From Phytopseudomonas flavescens (GTDB taxonomy: Bacteria > Pseudomonadota > Gammaproteobacteria > Pseudomonadales > Pseudomonadaceae): a stretch of 64,000 nt of DNA. The stretch lies in contig NZ_FNDG01000004.1 in the NCBI RefSeq assembly GCF_900100535.1, positions 1 through 64,000 of the forward strand. Reading direction: 5' to 3'. Position numbers and translations under genes: made by a program. Below, piece by piece: positions 17,564 through 25,796 of this stretch; positions within the stretch are counted from its first letter, which is position 1, and the number at the start of each line of letters is the position of its first letter. Below the pieces are notes generated by a model, which was given only the letters and a program-made list of their open reading frames with translations, was not told where the DNA came from and searched no databases.

Positions 17564-18664
17564 TCAGTTGCCGCTCTTGATCTTGGTCCAGGCGCGGGTG
17601 CGTACCCGTTCGACTTTCTGCGGCAGGGGCTCGACGCTGTAGAGCGTCTTCTGCCCCTCGGCGGTCGGGGTCAGGTCGGCGTTGTCGCTGATCGCCTTGT
17701 CCACCAGCAGCATGCCTGGCTTGTTGGGGTTCGGGTAGCCGAGGAAATCACTGATTGGTGCGATCACTTTCGGGTCGAGCAGGTTGTTGAGGAACTCATG
17801 GGCTTCCTCGACATTCCTGGCGCTGGCCGGAATTGCGAAGGTGTCGAACCAGATTGGCGCGCCTTCCTTCGGCAGGCGCCATTCGACCTTCACGCCGTTG
17901 CCCGCTTCCTTGGCCCGGTTGGCGAACTGGTAGAAGCTGCCCGAATAGCCGATGGCCACGCAGATGTCGCCGTTGGCGATGTCGGTCATGTACTTGGCCG
18001 AGTGGAAATAGGTCACGTACGGGCGGATGCTCATCATCAGCTCGGTGGCCTTGTCGTAGTCAGCCGGGTTGCTGCTGTTCGGCGGCAAACCCAGGTAGTG
18101 CAGCGCCAGCGGCAAAATCTCGTTCGGCGCATCGAGCATGGCGACGCCGCATTGCTTGAGCTTCTCCATGTTCTCGGGTTTGAACACCAGATCCCAGCTG
18201 TCCACGGGCGCATCGGCGCCGAGGGCGGCCTTGACCTTGTCCGGATTGAAGCCGATCAGCACGGTGCCATACATGTAGGGCACGCCGTACTGGTTGCCGG
18301 GGTCGTTGGTCTCCAGCAGCTTGAGCAGCGCGGGGTCGAGGTTCTTCCAGTTGGGCAGCTTGCTCTTGTCGAGTTTCTGGAACACGCCGGCCTTGATCTG
18401 GGTGTCGAGGAACATGTTGGACGGCACCACCAGGTCGTAGCCCGAGTTGCCGGTGAGCAGTTTGGCTTCCAGCGCCTCGTTGGTTTCGAAGGTATCCCAG
18501 GTCAGCTTGACGCCGCTTTTCTGCTCGAAGTCCTTGAGGGTCTGCGGCAGGATGTAGTCGGCCCAGTTGTAGACCCGCAGCTCCCGGGCCTCGGCCATGG
18601 CGCTGCCGACCAGCAGGGTCGCGCCGCAGAGGGTGGCGCCGAACAGACGGTGGAGATTTTTCAT
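17564..18664 (-). CDS. Polyamine ABC transporter substrate-binding protein (PotF/SpuD-like)
   Basis: A 366-residue periplasmic protein with a signal peptide (cut after AMA, about residue 24). LRVYNWADYILPQTLKDFE (about 29-47) is the typical start of PotD/PotF proteins, and SGYDLVVPSN, YGTVLIGFN and LGYPNPNK match their ligand-domain blocks. It should bind putrescine, spermidine or acetylated forms. No permease or ATPase is nearby, so it would feed a transporter encoded elsewhere. It lies 40 bp behind the acetylpolyamine amidohydrolase gene on the same strand, which points to a shared transcript. Confidence 0.92.
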   Translation of the reverse strand: MKNLHRLFGATLCGATLLVGSAMAEARELRVYNWADYILPQTLKDFEQKSGVKLTWDTFETNEALEAKLLTGNSGYDLVVPSNMFLDTQIKAGVFQKLDKSKLPNWKNLDPALLKLLETNDPGNQYGVPYMYGTVLIGFNPDKVKAALGADAPVDSWDLVFKPENMEKLKQCGVAMLDAPNEILPLALHYLGLPPNSSNPADYDKATELMMSIRPYVTYFHSAKYMTDIANGDICVAIGYSGSFYQFANRAKEAGNGVKVEWRLPKEGAPIWFDTFAIPASARNVEEAHEFLNNLLDPKVIAPISDFLGYPNPNKPGMLLVDKAISDNADLTPTAEGQKTLYSVEPLPQKVERVRTRAWTKIKSGN

Positions 18665-18704
18665 CGTTATGTGCTCCGAGTTTTCGTAGTTGTCGGCAGT
18701 AGGC

Positions 18705-19733
18705 TCAGGCGCCTTCGAAACCTTCCAGGACGTTCACCGCATTGACGCCGATCTCCTCGACGGCATAGCCCCCTTCCATCACGAACAGGGTGGGTTTGCC
18801 GAGGCGGGCGATGCGTTCGCCCATGCGCAGGTAGTCGGGGCTATCGAGCTTGAACTGGGAAATCGGGTCTTCCTTGAAGGTGTCCACGCCCAGCGACACC
18901 ACGATCACGTCCGCCGCGTAATCGTCGATGCGCGCGCAGGCGCTTTCCAGCGCTGCGCTCCATTGCTCCCAGGCACTGCCGGAAGCCAGCGGCAGATTGA
19001 GGTTGAAGCCTTCTCCGGCGCCTGCGCCAAGCTCGTCCTGGTAACCGAGGAAGAACGGGAATTCGAAGGCCGGGTGGCCGTGGATCGAGACGAACAGCAC
19101 GTCGCTGCGGTCGTAGAAGATCGACTGGGTGCCATTGCCGTGGTGATAGTCCACGTCGAGGATGGCGACCCGTTTGCAGCCCTGATCCAGGAAGGCCTGA
19201 GCGGCGATGGCGGCATTGTTCAGGTAGCAGTAGCCACCCATCAGGTCGGCAGCAGCGTGGTGGCCTGGTGGGCGACAGAGGGCGAAGGCGCCAGTGGCAC
19301 CATCGCTGATAAGCTTCTGCCCGCTAAGGGCGACCTGGGCGGCACTCCAGGCGGCCTGCCAGGTGCCGGCGGTAATCGGTGCGCCGCCGTCGAAACTGTA
19401 ATAACCCAGCTGACCATGCAGGTTGTCCGGTACCACGCTGCGCAGGGTGCGGGCCGGCCAGGTGAAGGGCATCAGGTCACCGTCACGCCCCATGGCGGCC
19501 CAGCGTGCCCAGGCGCCTTCGAAAAAACTCAGGTAGTCGCGGTGATGAATGCGTTCGATCGGCGCCCGGCCGAAGTCGCTCGGGGTGATGACCTCACCCA
19601 ATCGCTGCTGGCGCACGCGGGCGAGCACATGGTCGGCCCGCGAGGGCATTTCGAAACAGGGCTTGAGCTCCCCGTCGATGATTTCGCAGCGACCATGATG
19701 CAGGTGATGGTCATCGCTGTAGATCGTACGCAT
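18705..19733 (-). CDS. aphA: Acetylpolyamine amidohydrolase (histone deacetylase family)
   Basis: The ATG at 19733 (342 aa) starts MRTIYSDDHHLHHG, as in known AphA proteins. It removes acetyl groups from acetylated putrescine, cadaverine or spermidine in the cytoplasm. All catalytic residues are visible in the positions known for the Mycoplana enzyme: tandem H158/H159 (RPPGHHA), zinc ligands D195 and H197 (DVDYHHGNG) and D284 (SLGVDTF), and the tyrosine of EGGYAVEE. The downstream gene is a polyamine-binding protein and the upstream gene an AraC regulator. The trio looks like a small acetylpolyamine-use locus. Confidence 0.93.
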   Translation of the reverse strand: MRTIYSDDHHLHHGRCEIIDGELKPCFEMPSRADHVLARVRQQRLGEVITPSDFGRAPIERIHHRDYLSFFEGAWARWAAMGRDGDLMPFTWPARTLRSVVPDNLHGQLGYYSFDGGAPITAGTWQAAWSAAQVALSGQKLISDGATGAFALCRPPGHHAAADLMGGYCYLNNAAIAAQAFLDQGCKRVAILDVDYHHGNGTQSIFYDRSDVLFVSIHGHPAFEFPFFLGYQDELGAGAGEGFNLNLPLASGSAWEQWSAALESACARIDDYAADVIVVSLGVDTFKEDPISQFKLDSPDYLRMGERIARLGKPTLFVMEGGYAVEEIGVNAVNVLEGFEGA

Positions 19734-19862
19734 GCTCGATTCTCCGACTGGGATGCCTGCATTCTTTGCCCGGAACCGATTCTGGTGAAATGAGCGCAAC
19801 GGCCAAAAAGGGATAGATGTGGCCACGAAATGGCGCGCCAGCGATCCGTATCGGTGCAGGTC

Positions 19863-20870
19863 CTAAGCGTTGGCCGGGCGCCGATAGCGGCTGGGTGAAA
19901 CACCGCTCCAGCGCTGGAAGGCATGCCGGAAACTGGCGGTCTCGCTGTAGCCCAGCGCTTCGGCGATACGCGCGACGGGCAGCCGCTCCTGGTCCAGCAA
20001 CTGGCGTGCCTGCTCGAAGCGCAACTCATCGAGCAGGGTCTGGTAGCTGCTGCCGACCTCCTGCAACTGGCGGCGCAGGGTGCGCGACGAGCAACGCAAC
20101 TGGCGCGCCAGTCCATCCAGGCCGGGCGCCATTGGCAACTGGCTGGCGAGCAACTGGCGGACGCGGGAAATCAGCGCCTGGTGGGAGATGAACTCGCGGT
20201 TCAATTGGCGGCAGCGTTCCAAGGTGTCGCGGTGGGTTACCGGGTCTGCCAGGGGCAGGCGCCGATCCAGCCACTGGCTGTCGAAAACGATGGCGTTGTC
20301 GGCGGCATTGAAGCGTACCGCGCAGGCGAAATCCCGGCGGTACTGACGCTGGTAACGGGGTGCCCTATGGCTGAAACGGGCCGCCTCCAGGGGCAGGGGG
20401 CGGCCCAGCAGGTCGTCGCAGATCAGCTTCAGAGAGGCCAGGCAGAACTCGGTGTTGAAGGTCTCCAGTTCGGCCGTATCGCGATAATGGCTGGCCTCGA
20501 TCCAGGCGCGCGAACCGTCGCGGTGCAGCCGCAGATCGAAGAGTGTGCCAAGCAGCGCGGGAAAACTGAAGGCCACCGCCAGTGCCTCACCCAATGTCGG
20601 CGCCGAAAGCAGGCTGAAGCCCAGCAGGCCGTAGGACGACACATGCATGCGCCTGCCGAGCAGCAAGCCGAGATCCTGGCGCCAACCGGTGGCGTTGCGG
20701 AACACCTGGCGTTCCTGGGCGATGCTGATGCGCATCTCCGGGCGCTGCAGATCCGCTGCGGCGATGCCGCTGCCGGCCAGGAGCTCATGGGCATTGCAAT
20801 CGCCGTTCTGGCAAAGGGTATCGAGGGCCAGAACGACGGCATGCAGGGTGGTCAGGTGGGAGTGCAGCAT
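19863..20870 (-). CDS. AraC-family transcriptional regulator
   Basis: The most likely start is the ATG at 20870 (335 aa, MLHSHLTTLHAVV). Residues about 20-205 are the Arabinose_bd-like (PF12625) sensor domain found in OruR/ArgR-type regulators. Residues about 230-330 carry the two HTH motifs (GLDGLARQLRCSSRTLRRQL and ARIAEALGYSETASFRHAFQRWSGVSPSRYRR). It is 129 bp upstream of aphA on the same strand and probably activates the acetylpolyamine genes. That role is inferred from position. Confidence 0.9.
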   Translation of the reverse strand: MLHSHLTTLHAVVLALDTLCQNGDCNAHELLAGSGIAAADLQRPEMRISIAQERQVFRNATGWRQDLGLLLGRRMHVSSYGLLGFSLLSAPTLGEALAVAFSFPALLGTLFDLRLHRDGSRAWIEASHYRDTAELETFNTEFCLASLKLICDDLLGRPLPLEAARFSHRAPRYQRQYRRDFACAVRFNAADNAIVFDSQWLDRRLPLADPVTHRDTLERCRQLNREFISHQALISRVRQLLASQLPMAPGLDGLARQLRCSSRTLRRQLQEVGSSYQTLLDELRFEQARQLLDQERLPVARIAEALGYSETASFRHAFQRWSGVSPSRYRRPANA

Positions 20871-21013
20871 GGCGAAGGCCTTCTCGGAACAGACCCGAGA
20901 ACGAGGCAATAAGCGTGCCTTGCGCCTGATGCACAGCGTCCTCAGGGTTTGCGCTGAAGCGCGGCGCTGCCCCATGTAGGAGAAGGTAACGCCGAGCCGG
21001 CCGGTCGTCTGGC

Positions 21014-21038
21014 GTTGAGCGAAGCGATACCCAGGGCA
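21014..21038. repeat. Fragment of the TTGAGCGAAGCGATACCCAGG extragenic repeat
   Basis: The segment carries the same word found in longer, paired form at 35036-35208 and 51068-51101. It adjoins the truncated uppP remnant. Confidence 0.6.
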
Positions 21039-21074
21039 TGCTTTCCGGATGTCGCGGCGCTCGACCTGGGCGAT

Positions 21075-21248
21075 TTAGAGCGCCACGGCCATCAGGGTGC
21101 CGACGTGTACGACGATGTCGCAAGCCGGGTCCTGATCGGGCCAGCCCAGCAACTGCGAGGGCAGGATCAGGTGCGCGGAGGAGGAGACGGGAATGAATTC
21201 GGTAGTGCCCTGGATGAGCGAGAGGATGAGCAGGTGGAGTCAGTCCAA
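21075..21248 (-). pseudogene. Remnant of uppP (undecaprenyl-diphosphatase) N-terminus
   Basis: The minus strand reads L-D-stop-L-H-L, then [12 protein letters not shown] followed by [18 protein letters not shown] and [13 protein letters not shown], and then a stop. This matches the first 55 or so residues of UppP/BacA, the enzyme that recycles undecaprenyl diphosphate for cell wall synthesis, including its E-x3-PVSSSAH active-site motif. One tryptophan codon has become TGA near the start, and the frame ends at TAA (21075-21077) after the first helical pair. The remaining 200 or so residues are missing. An intact copy must exist elsewhere, because the function is needed. Confidence 0.85.
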
Positions 21249-21443
21249 GGGCTTCCATAAGAGGGCGTGAGTGAACGCGGACTGCGGGTACGAATCGGTG
21301 AGCGCAATTTTTCTCCAAGCTGTCGATCGATTCCTCGAAAATCGTTTGCATGACAGGCCGCTTGGCTACGGATTTGCTATCGTGTGTGCCCCCGGCCGGA
21401 TGCTCCCTGCCGTGACCTCCCGAAGATCCCACGAGATTTCTCC

Positions 21444-22727
21444 ATGCACCGCGCAGCATCGCCCGCACCTGGCCGGCCCCTGACCCGTAGCGACTACAAG
21501 ACCCTGTCCCTCTCTGCCCTGGGCGGCGCGCTGGAGTTTTACGACTTCATCATCTATGTGTTCTTCGCCACGGTGGTCGGCAAGCTGTTCTTCCCGCCGG
21601 ACATGCCTGACTGGCTGCGCATGCTGCAGACCTTCGGCATCTTTGCAGCGGGCTACCTGGCGCGCCCTCTGGGCGGCATCATCATGGCGCATTTCGGCGA
21701 CCTGATCGGCCGCAAGCGCATGTTCACCCTGAGCATCCTCATGATGGCGGTACCGACGCTGATCATGGGCCTGCTGCCGACCTACGCGCAGATCGGCATT
21801 TTCGCGCCGCTGCTGTTGCTGCTCATGCGCATGATCCAGGGGGCGGCGATCGGCGGCGAGGTGCCTGGCGCCTGGGTGTTCGTGTCCGAGCACGTACCGG
21901 CGCGTCACATCGGCTACGCGTGCGGCACGCTGACCTGTGGCCTGACTTCCGGCATCCTGCTCGGCTCGCTGATGGCCACCCTGATCAACAGCCTCTACAC
22001 CGAACAGGAAGTGCTCGACTGGGCCTGGCGCCTGCCGTTCCTGCTCGGTGGCGTCTTCGGCCTGTTCGCCGTGTACCTGCGCCAATGGTTGCACGAAACA
22101 CCGGTGTTCACCGAAATGCAGCAGCGCAAGGCGCTGTCCGAAGAGTTGCCGCTGAAAACCGTGGTACGCGATCATCGCGGCGCGGTGGCGGTTTCGATGC
22201 TGCTGACCTGGCTGCTGTCGGCTGGCATCGTGGTGGCGATCCTGATGACGCCGACCTTCCTGCAGACGTTCTATGGGTTCGACGCCGTGACCTCGCTGCA
22301 GGCCAATAGCCTGGCCATCGTCATGCTCAGCATCGGTTGCGTCATCAGCGGTGCGTTGTGCGATCGCCTCGGTGCCGGCCGCGTGCTGGTGGTCGGCTGC
22401 AGTGCGTTGGCGGTTTCGGTCTGGTTGTTCTTCAGCGGCCTGCATGCCAACCCGCACTGGCTGTTCCCGTTGTATGCGCTGGTCGGCCTGTTCGTCGGCA
22501 CCATCGGCGCGGTGCCGTTCGTGATGGTCAACGCCTTTCCGCCGCGAGTGCGCTTCAGCGGGCTGTCGTTCTCCTACAACATGGCCTACGCGGTGTTCGG
22601 TGGCCTGACCCCGGTGGCCGTCTCCCTGCTGGTGAAATGGAGCCCGCTGGGGCCGGCCTATTACTTGATCGCGCTATGCGCACTGGGCGTCGTCATCGGT
22701 CTGGGTTTGTTGCGCAACGGCCGATGA
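21444..22727 (+). CDS. MFS transporter, metabolite:H+ symporter (MHS) type
   Basis: The ATG at 21444 gives 427 aa. ALGGALEFYDFIIYVFFA is the family's first helix with the conserved FYDF motif; GDLIGRKRMF is the MFS loop 2-3 signature; RMIQGAAIGGEVPGAWVFVSEH is helix 4-5. Twelve hydrophobic helices fit an inner-membrane proton symporter of citrate, proline/betaine or similar small metabolites. The substrate is unknown. The gene follows the uppP remnant region and precedes the HIT gene by 67 bp. Confidence 0.9.
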   Translation: MHRAASPAPGRPLTRSDYKTLSLSALGGALEFYDFIIYVFFATVVGKLFFPPDMPDWLRMLQTFGIFAAGYLARPLGGIIMAHFGDLIGRKRMFTLSILMMAVPTLIMGLLPTYAQIGIFAPLLLLLMRMIQGAAIGGEVPGAWVFVSEHVPARHIGYACGTLTCGLTSGILLGSLMATLINSLYTEQEVLDWAWRLPFLLGGVFGLFAVYLRQWLHETPVFTEMQQRKALSEELPLKTVVRDHRGAVAVSMLLTWLLSAGIVVAILMTPTFLQTFYGFDAVTSLQANSLAIVMLSIGCVISGALCDRLGAGRVLVVGCSALAVSVWLFFSGLHANPHWLFPLYALVGLFVGTIGAVPFVMVNAFPPRVRFSGLSFSYNMAYAVFGGLTPVAVSLLVKWSPLGPAYYLIALCALGVVIGLGLLRNGR

Positions 22728-22794
22728 ACGCGTGCCTATTCCGTTTCACCAGGCCAAGCCGGTATGGTGCGTACACGACATCAAGGAGAAGCCC

Positions 22795-23235
22795 ATGAGC
22801 CTTTACGGCGATTACGATTCGCAGAACATCTTCGCCAAGATCATTCGTGGCGAGATGCCCTGCTATAGGCTGTACGAAGACGACGACGTACTGGTGTTCC
22901 TCGACCTGTTCCCGCAGTCCTTCGGCCACACGCTGGTGATTCCCAAGCGCGCCGAGGCTCGCAATCTCCTCGAGATCGATGCCGAGAACCTGACCAGCCT
23001 GACCCTGGCTGTCCAGAAGGTCGCCCGTGTACTGGCCGACGAACTGAAGCCCGACGGCGTGCAGATCGCACAGTTCAACGGTGCGCCGGCAGGGCAGACC
23101 GTCTATCACATCCATGTGCACGTGATTCCGCGCTTCACCGAGCAGGGTTTGCAGAACCATGCCAGCGGCAAAGCCGACCCGGCCGAGCTGGAGAAGCTGC
23201 AGGCCAGGCTGGCGAAGCGTTTCCAGACGGTTTGA
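22795..23235 (+). CDS. HIT-family protein (histidine triad nucleotide hydrolase)
   Basis: The ATG at 22795 follows a strong AAGGAG site and gives 146 aa. The histidine triad HIHVHVIPRF (about residues 103-112) is the catalytic motif for hydrolysis of nucleoside phosphoramidates or dinucleoside polyphosphates. NIFAKIIRGEMPCYRLYEDD at the start is the HINT/HIT family opening. Cytoplasmic housekeeping-type enzyme. It may share a transcript with the MFS gene before it. Confidence 0.95.
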   Translation: MSLYGDYDSQNIFAKIIRGEMPCYRLYEDDDVLVFLDLFPQSFGHTLVIPKRAEARNLLEIDAENLTSLTLAVQKVARVLADELKPDGVQIAQFNGAPAGQTVYHIHVHVIPRFTEQGLQNHASGKADPAELEKLQARLAKRFQTV

Positions 23236-23390
23236 ATACGAAGGCCCTTCGCTATTGCGGCAGGGCTTCAGCGGCAGTAGAAGAGGCGGGAGCGCGCGTA
23301 TAGCCAAACGCTCTCGTTGTCCGCCATTGCGACTATCGCGCAATGGATGGATAGAGGCCGCCTGCGGGAGCAAGCAAGCGACGACACTCG

Positions 23391-24326
23391 TCAGGGCCTC
23401 AGCCGCCGCCGTTTCAGCCACTGGCTCAACCATTCGTAACCGCTGACCATCAGGATGCCGCACAGCACCAGCAGGGCGCCGGCGATGAAGTTGATTTCCA
23501 GCGGCTCGTCGAGCAGCCATACGCCGAACACGATGCCGAACATCGGCGTCATGAACGACAACACGCCCAGTCGCGAGGCGAGGTAATTGCGCAGCAGCCA
23601 GAACCAGGCCAGGAAGCTCGCGAACGATACCAGTAGCGCCTGGAACGCCAGGCTGCCTATTGCCAGCGGGGTCGGGTTGAAACGCAGTTGCCCGGTCAGT
23701 GTGCAGACCAGCATCAGCAGCAGGAAACCGCCAAGCAACTGGTAGAGCAGCGTCTGCGTCACCGGCGCGCTGGATAGCCGTGAGCAACGCACCACCACCG
23801 TGGTCGCGCCCCAGGCCATCGCGCCGAGCACGCCGAGGAGATCGCCGAGTACCTGCTGACCGCTATCGCGCGTGGCGTGATCGGGGGCGCGCCCGGCGAA
23901 GGCCACCACGATACCCACGAAGGCTACCCCGATGCCCAGCCACTGCAGCCGTTTCAGTCGCTCGGCAGGCAACCGCCAGTGCAGTCCCAGCGCGGCGAAG
24001 ATCGGCGCGGTGTAGAGGAAAATAACCATGTGCGAGGCGCTGGTCCGGCGCAGACCCTCGCCGACCAGCATGAATTCCATCGCGAATAAAAAGCCGATCA
24101 CTAGACCCGGCCGCCAGTTGCCTGCACGCAGCGACAGGCCGTCGCGGCGCCAGACCATCAGCAGCACGACCAAGACGGCAGCGATCCCGGAGCGCAGGGC
24201 GAGCATCAGCATCGGCGTGACATCCTCGGCCGCCGCCTTGAGTATCACCTGCTGCAGTCCCCAGACCATGCACAGCACGACCATCATGGTCCCGGCCAGC
24301 CCGTCGATATTCTTGCGCGTGTCCAT
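23391..24326 (-). CDS. EamA/DMT-family transporter
   Basis: The ATG at 24326 gives 311 aa with ten hydrophobic helices in two EamA repeats (about residues 10-140 and 155-290). The second half contains SFMTPMFGIVFGVWLLDEP, a typical EamA helix 9 with its conserved proline and Glu-Pro. Proteins of this group export amino acids, nucleosides or drugs from the inner membrane. An AraC-type regulator is transcribed divergently from 24425 and probably controls it. Confidence 0.9.
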   Translation of the reverse strand: MDTRKNIDGLAGTMMVVLCMVWGLQQVILKAAAEDVTPMLMLALRSGIAAVLVVLLMVWRRDGLSLRAGNWRPGLVIGFLFAMEFMLVGEGLRRTSASHMVIFLYTAPIFAALGLHWRLPAERLKRLQWLGIGVAFVGIVVAFAGRAPDHATRDSGQQVLGDLLGVLGAMAWGATTVVVRCSRLSSAPVTQTLLYQLLGGFLLLMLVCTLTGQLRFNPTPLAIGSLAFQALLVSFASFLAWFWLLRNYLASRLGVLSFMTPMFGIVFGVWLLDEPLEINFIAGALLVLCGILMVSGYEWLSQWLKRRRLRP

Positions 24327-24343
24327 GGGTCGCCTGCTGGAGG

Positions 24344-24386
24344 AATCGCCGGTCATTATGGTACTGGCGATTTCTACTGATATAGT
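24344..24386. promoter_or_regulatory. Candidate control site between EamA transporter and AraC regulator
   Basis: Inverted arms AATCGCC (24344-24350) and GGCGATT (24366-24372) lie in the 98 bp divergent interval. TATAGT (24381-24386) is a possible -10 box for the regulator gene. No clear -35 box is seen. Confidence 0.35.
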
Positions 24387-24424
24387 CCAAAGCCGACAGT
24401 GCATAGCGGTTATCCGCCAGAGCG

Positions 24425-25225
24425 ATGAGCACCGACGCCCCGCGACTGCAGATCCCCCCGTTCAGCGATGCCTTGCCGGCGCCGCTGTTCTTTCGCATGG
24501 CCAGTGTGCCGGCACACGCGACCTATCCACGGCATCGTCACCCCTGGGGCGAGTTCGTCTACGCCTTTAGCGGCGTCATGGAAATCGAGGTCGAGGGACG
24601 TCATTACCTGGCGCCGCCGCAGTACGGTATCTGGCTGCCACCTGATCTGGAACACATCGGTTTCAATCGTCATGCGGCCTGCCACTGCTCCCTGTATGTT
24701 ATCCCCGAGCATTGCCGCGAACTGCCTTGCGCGCCCTGTGCTCTGAGCCTGACGCCGCTGGTACGTGCCCTGCTCGACGACCTGCGCGAGTCTCCGGCCG
24801 AGGCCTCGCGGCAGGCCGAGAACCAGCGGCAGTTGCAACTGCTGTTGGACAAGCTGGCCAGGGCACCCAAGGTCGGCAGCTACCTGCCCAGTTCCAGCGA
24901 CCCGCTGCTGGGACCCGTGCTTCGGCAGTTGACCGGCAATCCCGCCGACCCCCGTTGCCTGGCGCAACTGGCGAGCCTGGCCAACACCACCGAACGCACC
25001 CTGATGCGTCGCTGCCGGCGGGATCTGGGCATGTCCTTCGCACAGTGGCGGCAGCGCCTGCGTGTGGTGGCCGCGCTGGCCCAGCTGGAGCGCGGCCACA
25101 CGGTGGAGCACATCGCCCTCGATCTGGGCTACAGCAGTGCATCGGCGTTCATCAGCATGTTTCGGCGGCTGATGGGCGTGTCGCCCGATGAATACCGCAA
25201 GGGCAATCTGCCGCGACAACGTTAG
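24425..25225 (+). CDS. AraC-family regulator with N-terminal cupin domain
   Basis: A 266-residue protein. The N-terminal cupin (about 25-95; HRHPWGEFVYAFSGVMEIEVEG with H36 and H38) senses a small molecule, and residues about 165-260 carry two HTH motifs (LASLANTTERTLMRRCRRDLG; IALDLGYSSASAFISMFRRL). The architecture matches NimR/YdhB-like regulators that control a neighbouring efflux gene. Its divergent partner is an EamA transporter, so it likely switches that transporter on when a toxic substrate appears. Confidence 0.92.
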   Translation: MSTDAPRLQIPPFSDALPAPLFFRMASVPAHATYPRHRHPWGEFVYAFSGVMEIEVEGRHYLAPPQYGIWLPPDLEHIGFNRHAACHCSLYVIPEHCRELPCAPCALSLTPLVRALLDDLRESPAEASRQAENQRQLQLLLDKLARAPKVGSYLPSSSDPLLGPVLRQLTGNPADPRCLAQLASLANTTERTLMRRCRRDLGMSFAQWRQRLRVVAALAQLERGHTVEHIALDLGYSSASAFISMFRRLMGVSPDEYRKGNLPRQR

Positions 25226-25333
25226 ACGCCCGCCAGGAATCTCTGCGTGAGTGCCGCTTGGATTTATGGCACTGTCGAGACCGCGTGCCGGTCATATCCG
25301 GCAACCTCACCGCGATTCCCATGGAGGGAACCC

Positions 25334-25753
25334 ATGCGTTCGATCTTTGCCGTACTGCCTCTGCTGGCGTTGGTTGGCTGTTCTTCGTATCAGGCTGATG
25401 CCGATAAGCTCGTGAGCGTGCCGGCCGAGCGCCTGCTGGCGCATCAGGCGCCGGTCAACGGTGGCGGCGAGGTCGTGGTCACCCGTGATCTCGGCCTGAT
25501 GGGCGGTGGTTGCTACGTCGCGGTGCTGGTCGATCGGCGAATCGCCGCACGCATTGCGGTGGGCGAGCAGGCGCGTTTTCAGTTACCGGCAGGTAGGCAT
25601 ATTCTCGGCATCACTGCCGATACCCAGGACCCAACCCTCTGCGGCAAGGGGCGCCTCAACCGTGAAGTGGCGGTCAAGGTCGAGGCCAGCGGCAGTGCGG
25701 AGTTGCGTATCGTCAGCCAGAACCGCGGCGGCTTCGATATCCAGCAGCAGTGA
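25334..25753 (+). CDS. Lipoprotein of unknown function
   Basis: A 139-residue product with the lipoprotein signal MRSIFAVLPLLALVGCSS (lipobox cysteine at residue 16). The mature part contains GGGEVVVTRDLGLMGGGCYVAVLVDRRIAARI and LPAGRHILGI, a pattern seen in DUF2846-like small lipoproteins in which a beta-sandwich presents a conserved G-x-H/R turn. Function unknown. A clear GGAGGGAACCC ribosome site supports the start. Confidence 0.8.
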   Translation: MRSIFAVLPLLALVGCSSYQADADKLVSVPAERLLAHQAPVNGGGEVVVTRDLGLMGGGCYVAVLVDRRIAARIAVGEQARFQLPAGRHILGITADTQDPTLCGKGRLNREVAVKVEASGSAELRIVSQNRGGFDIQQQ

Positions 25754-25796
25754 TCGTTGTTCAGCGCGAGCCGCGTCGGGCATGCGGGTCAGCTGG

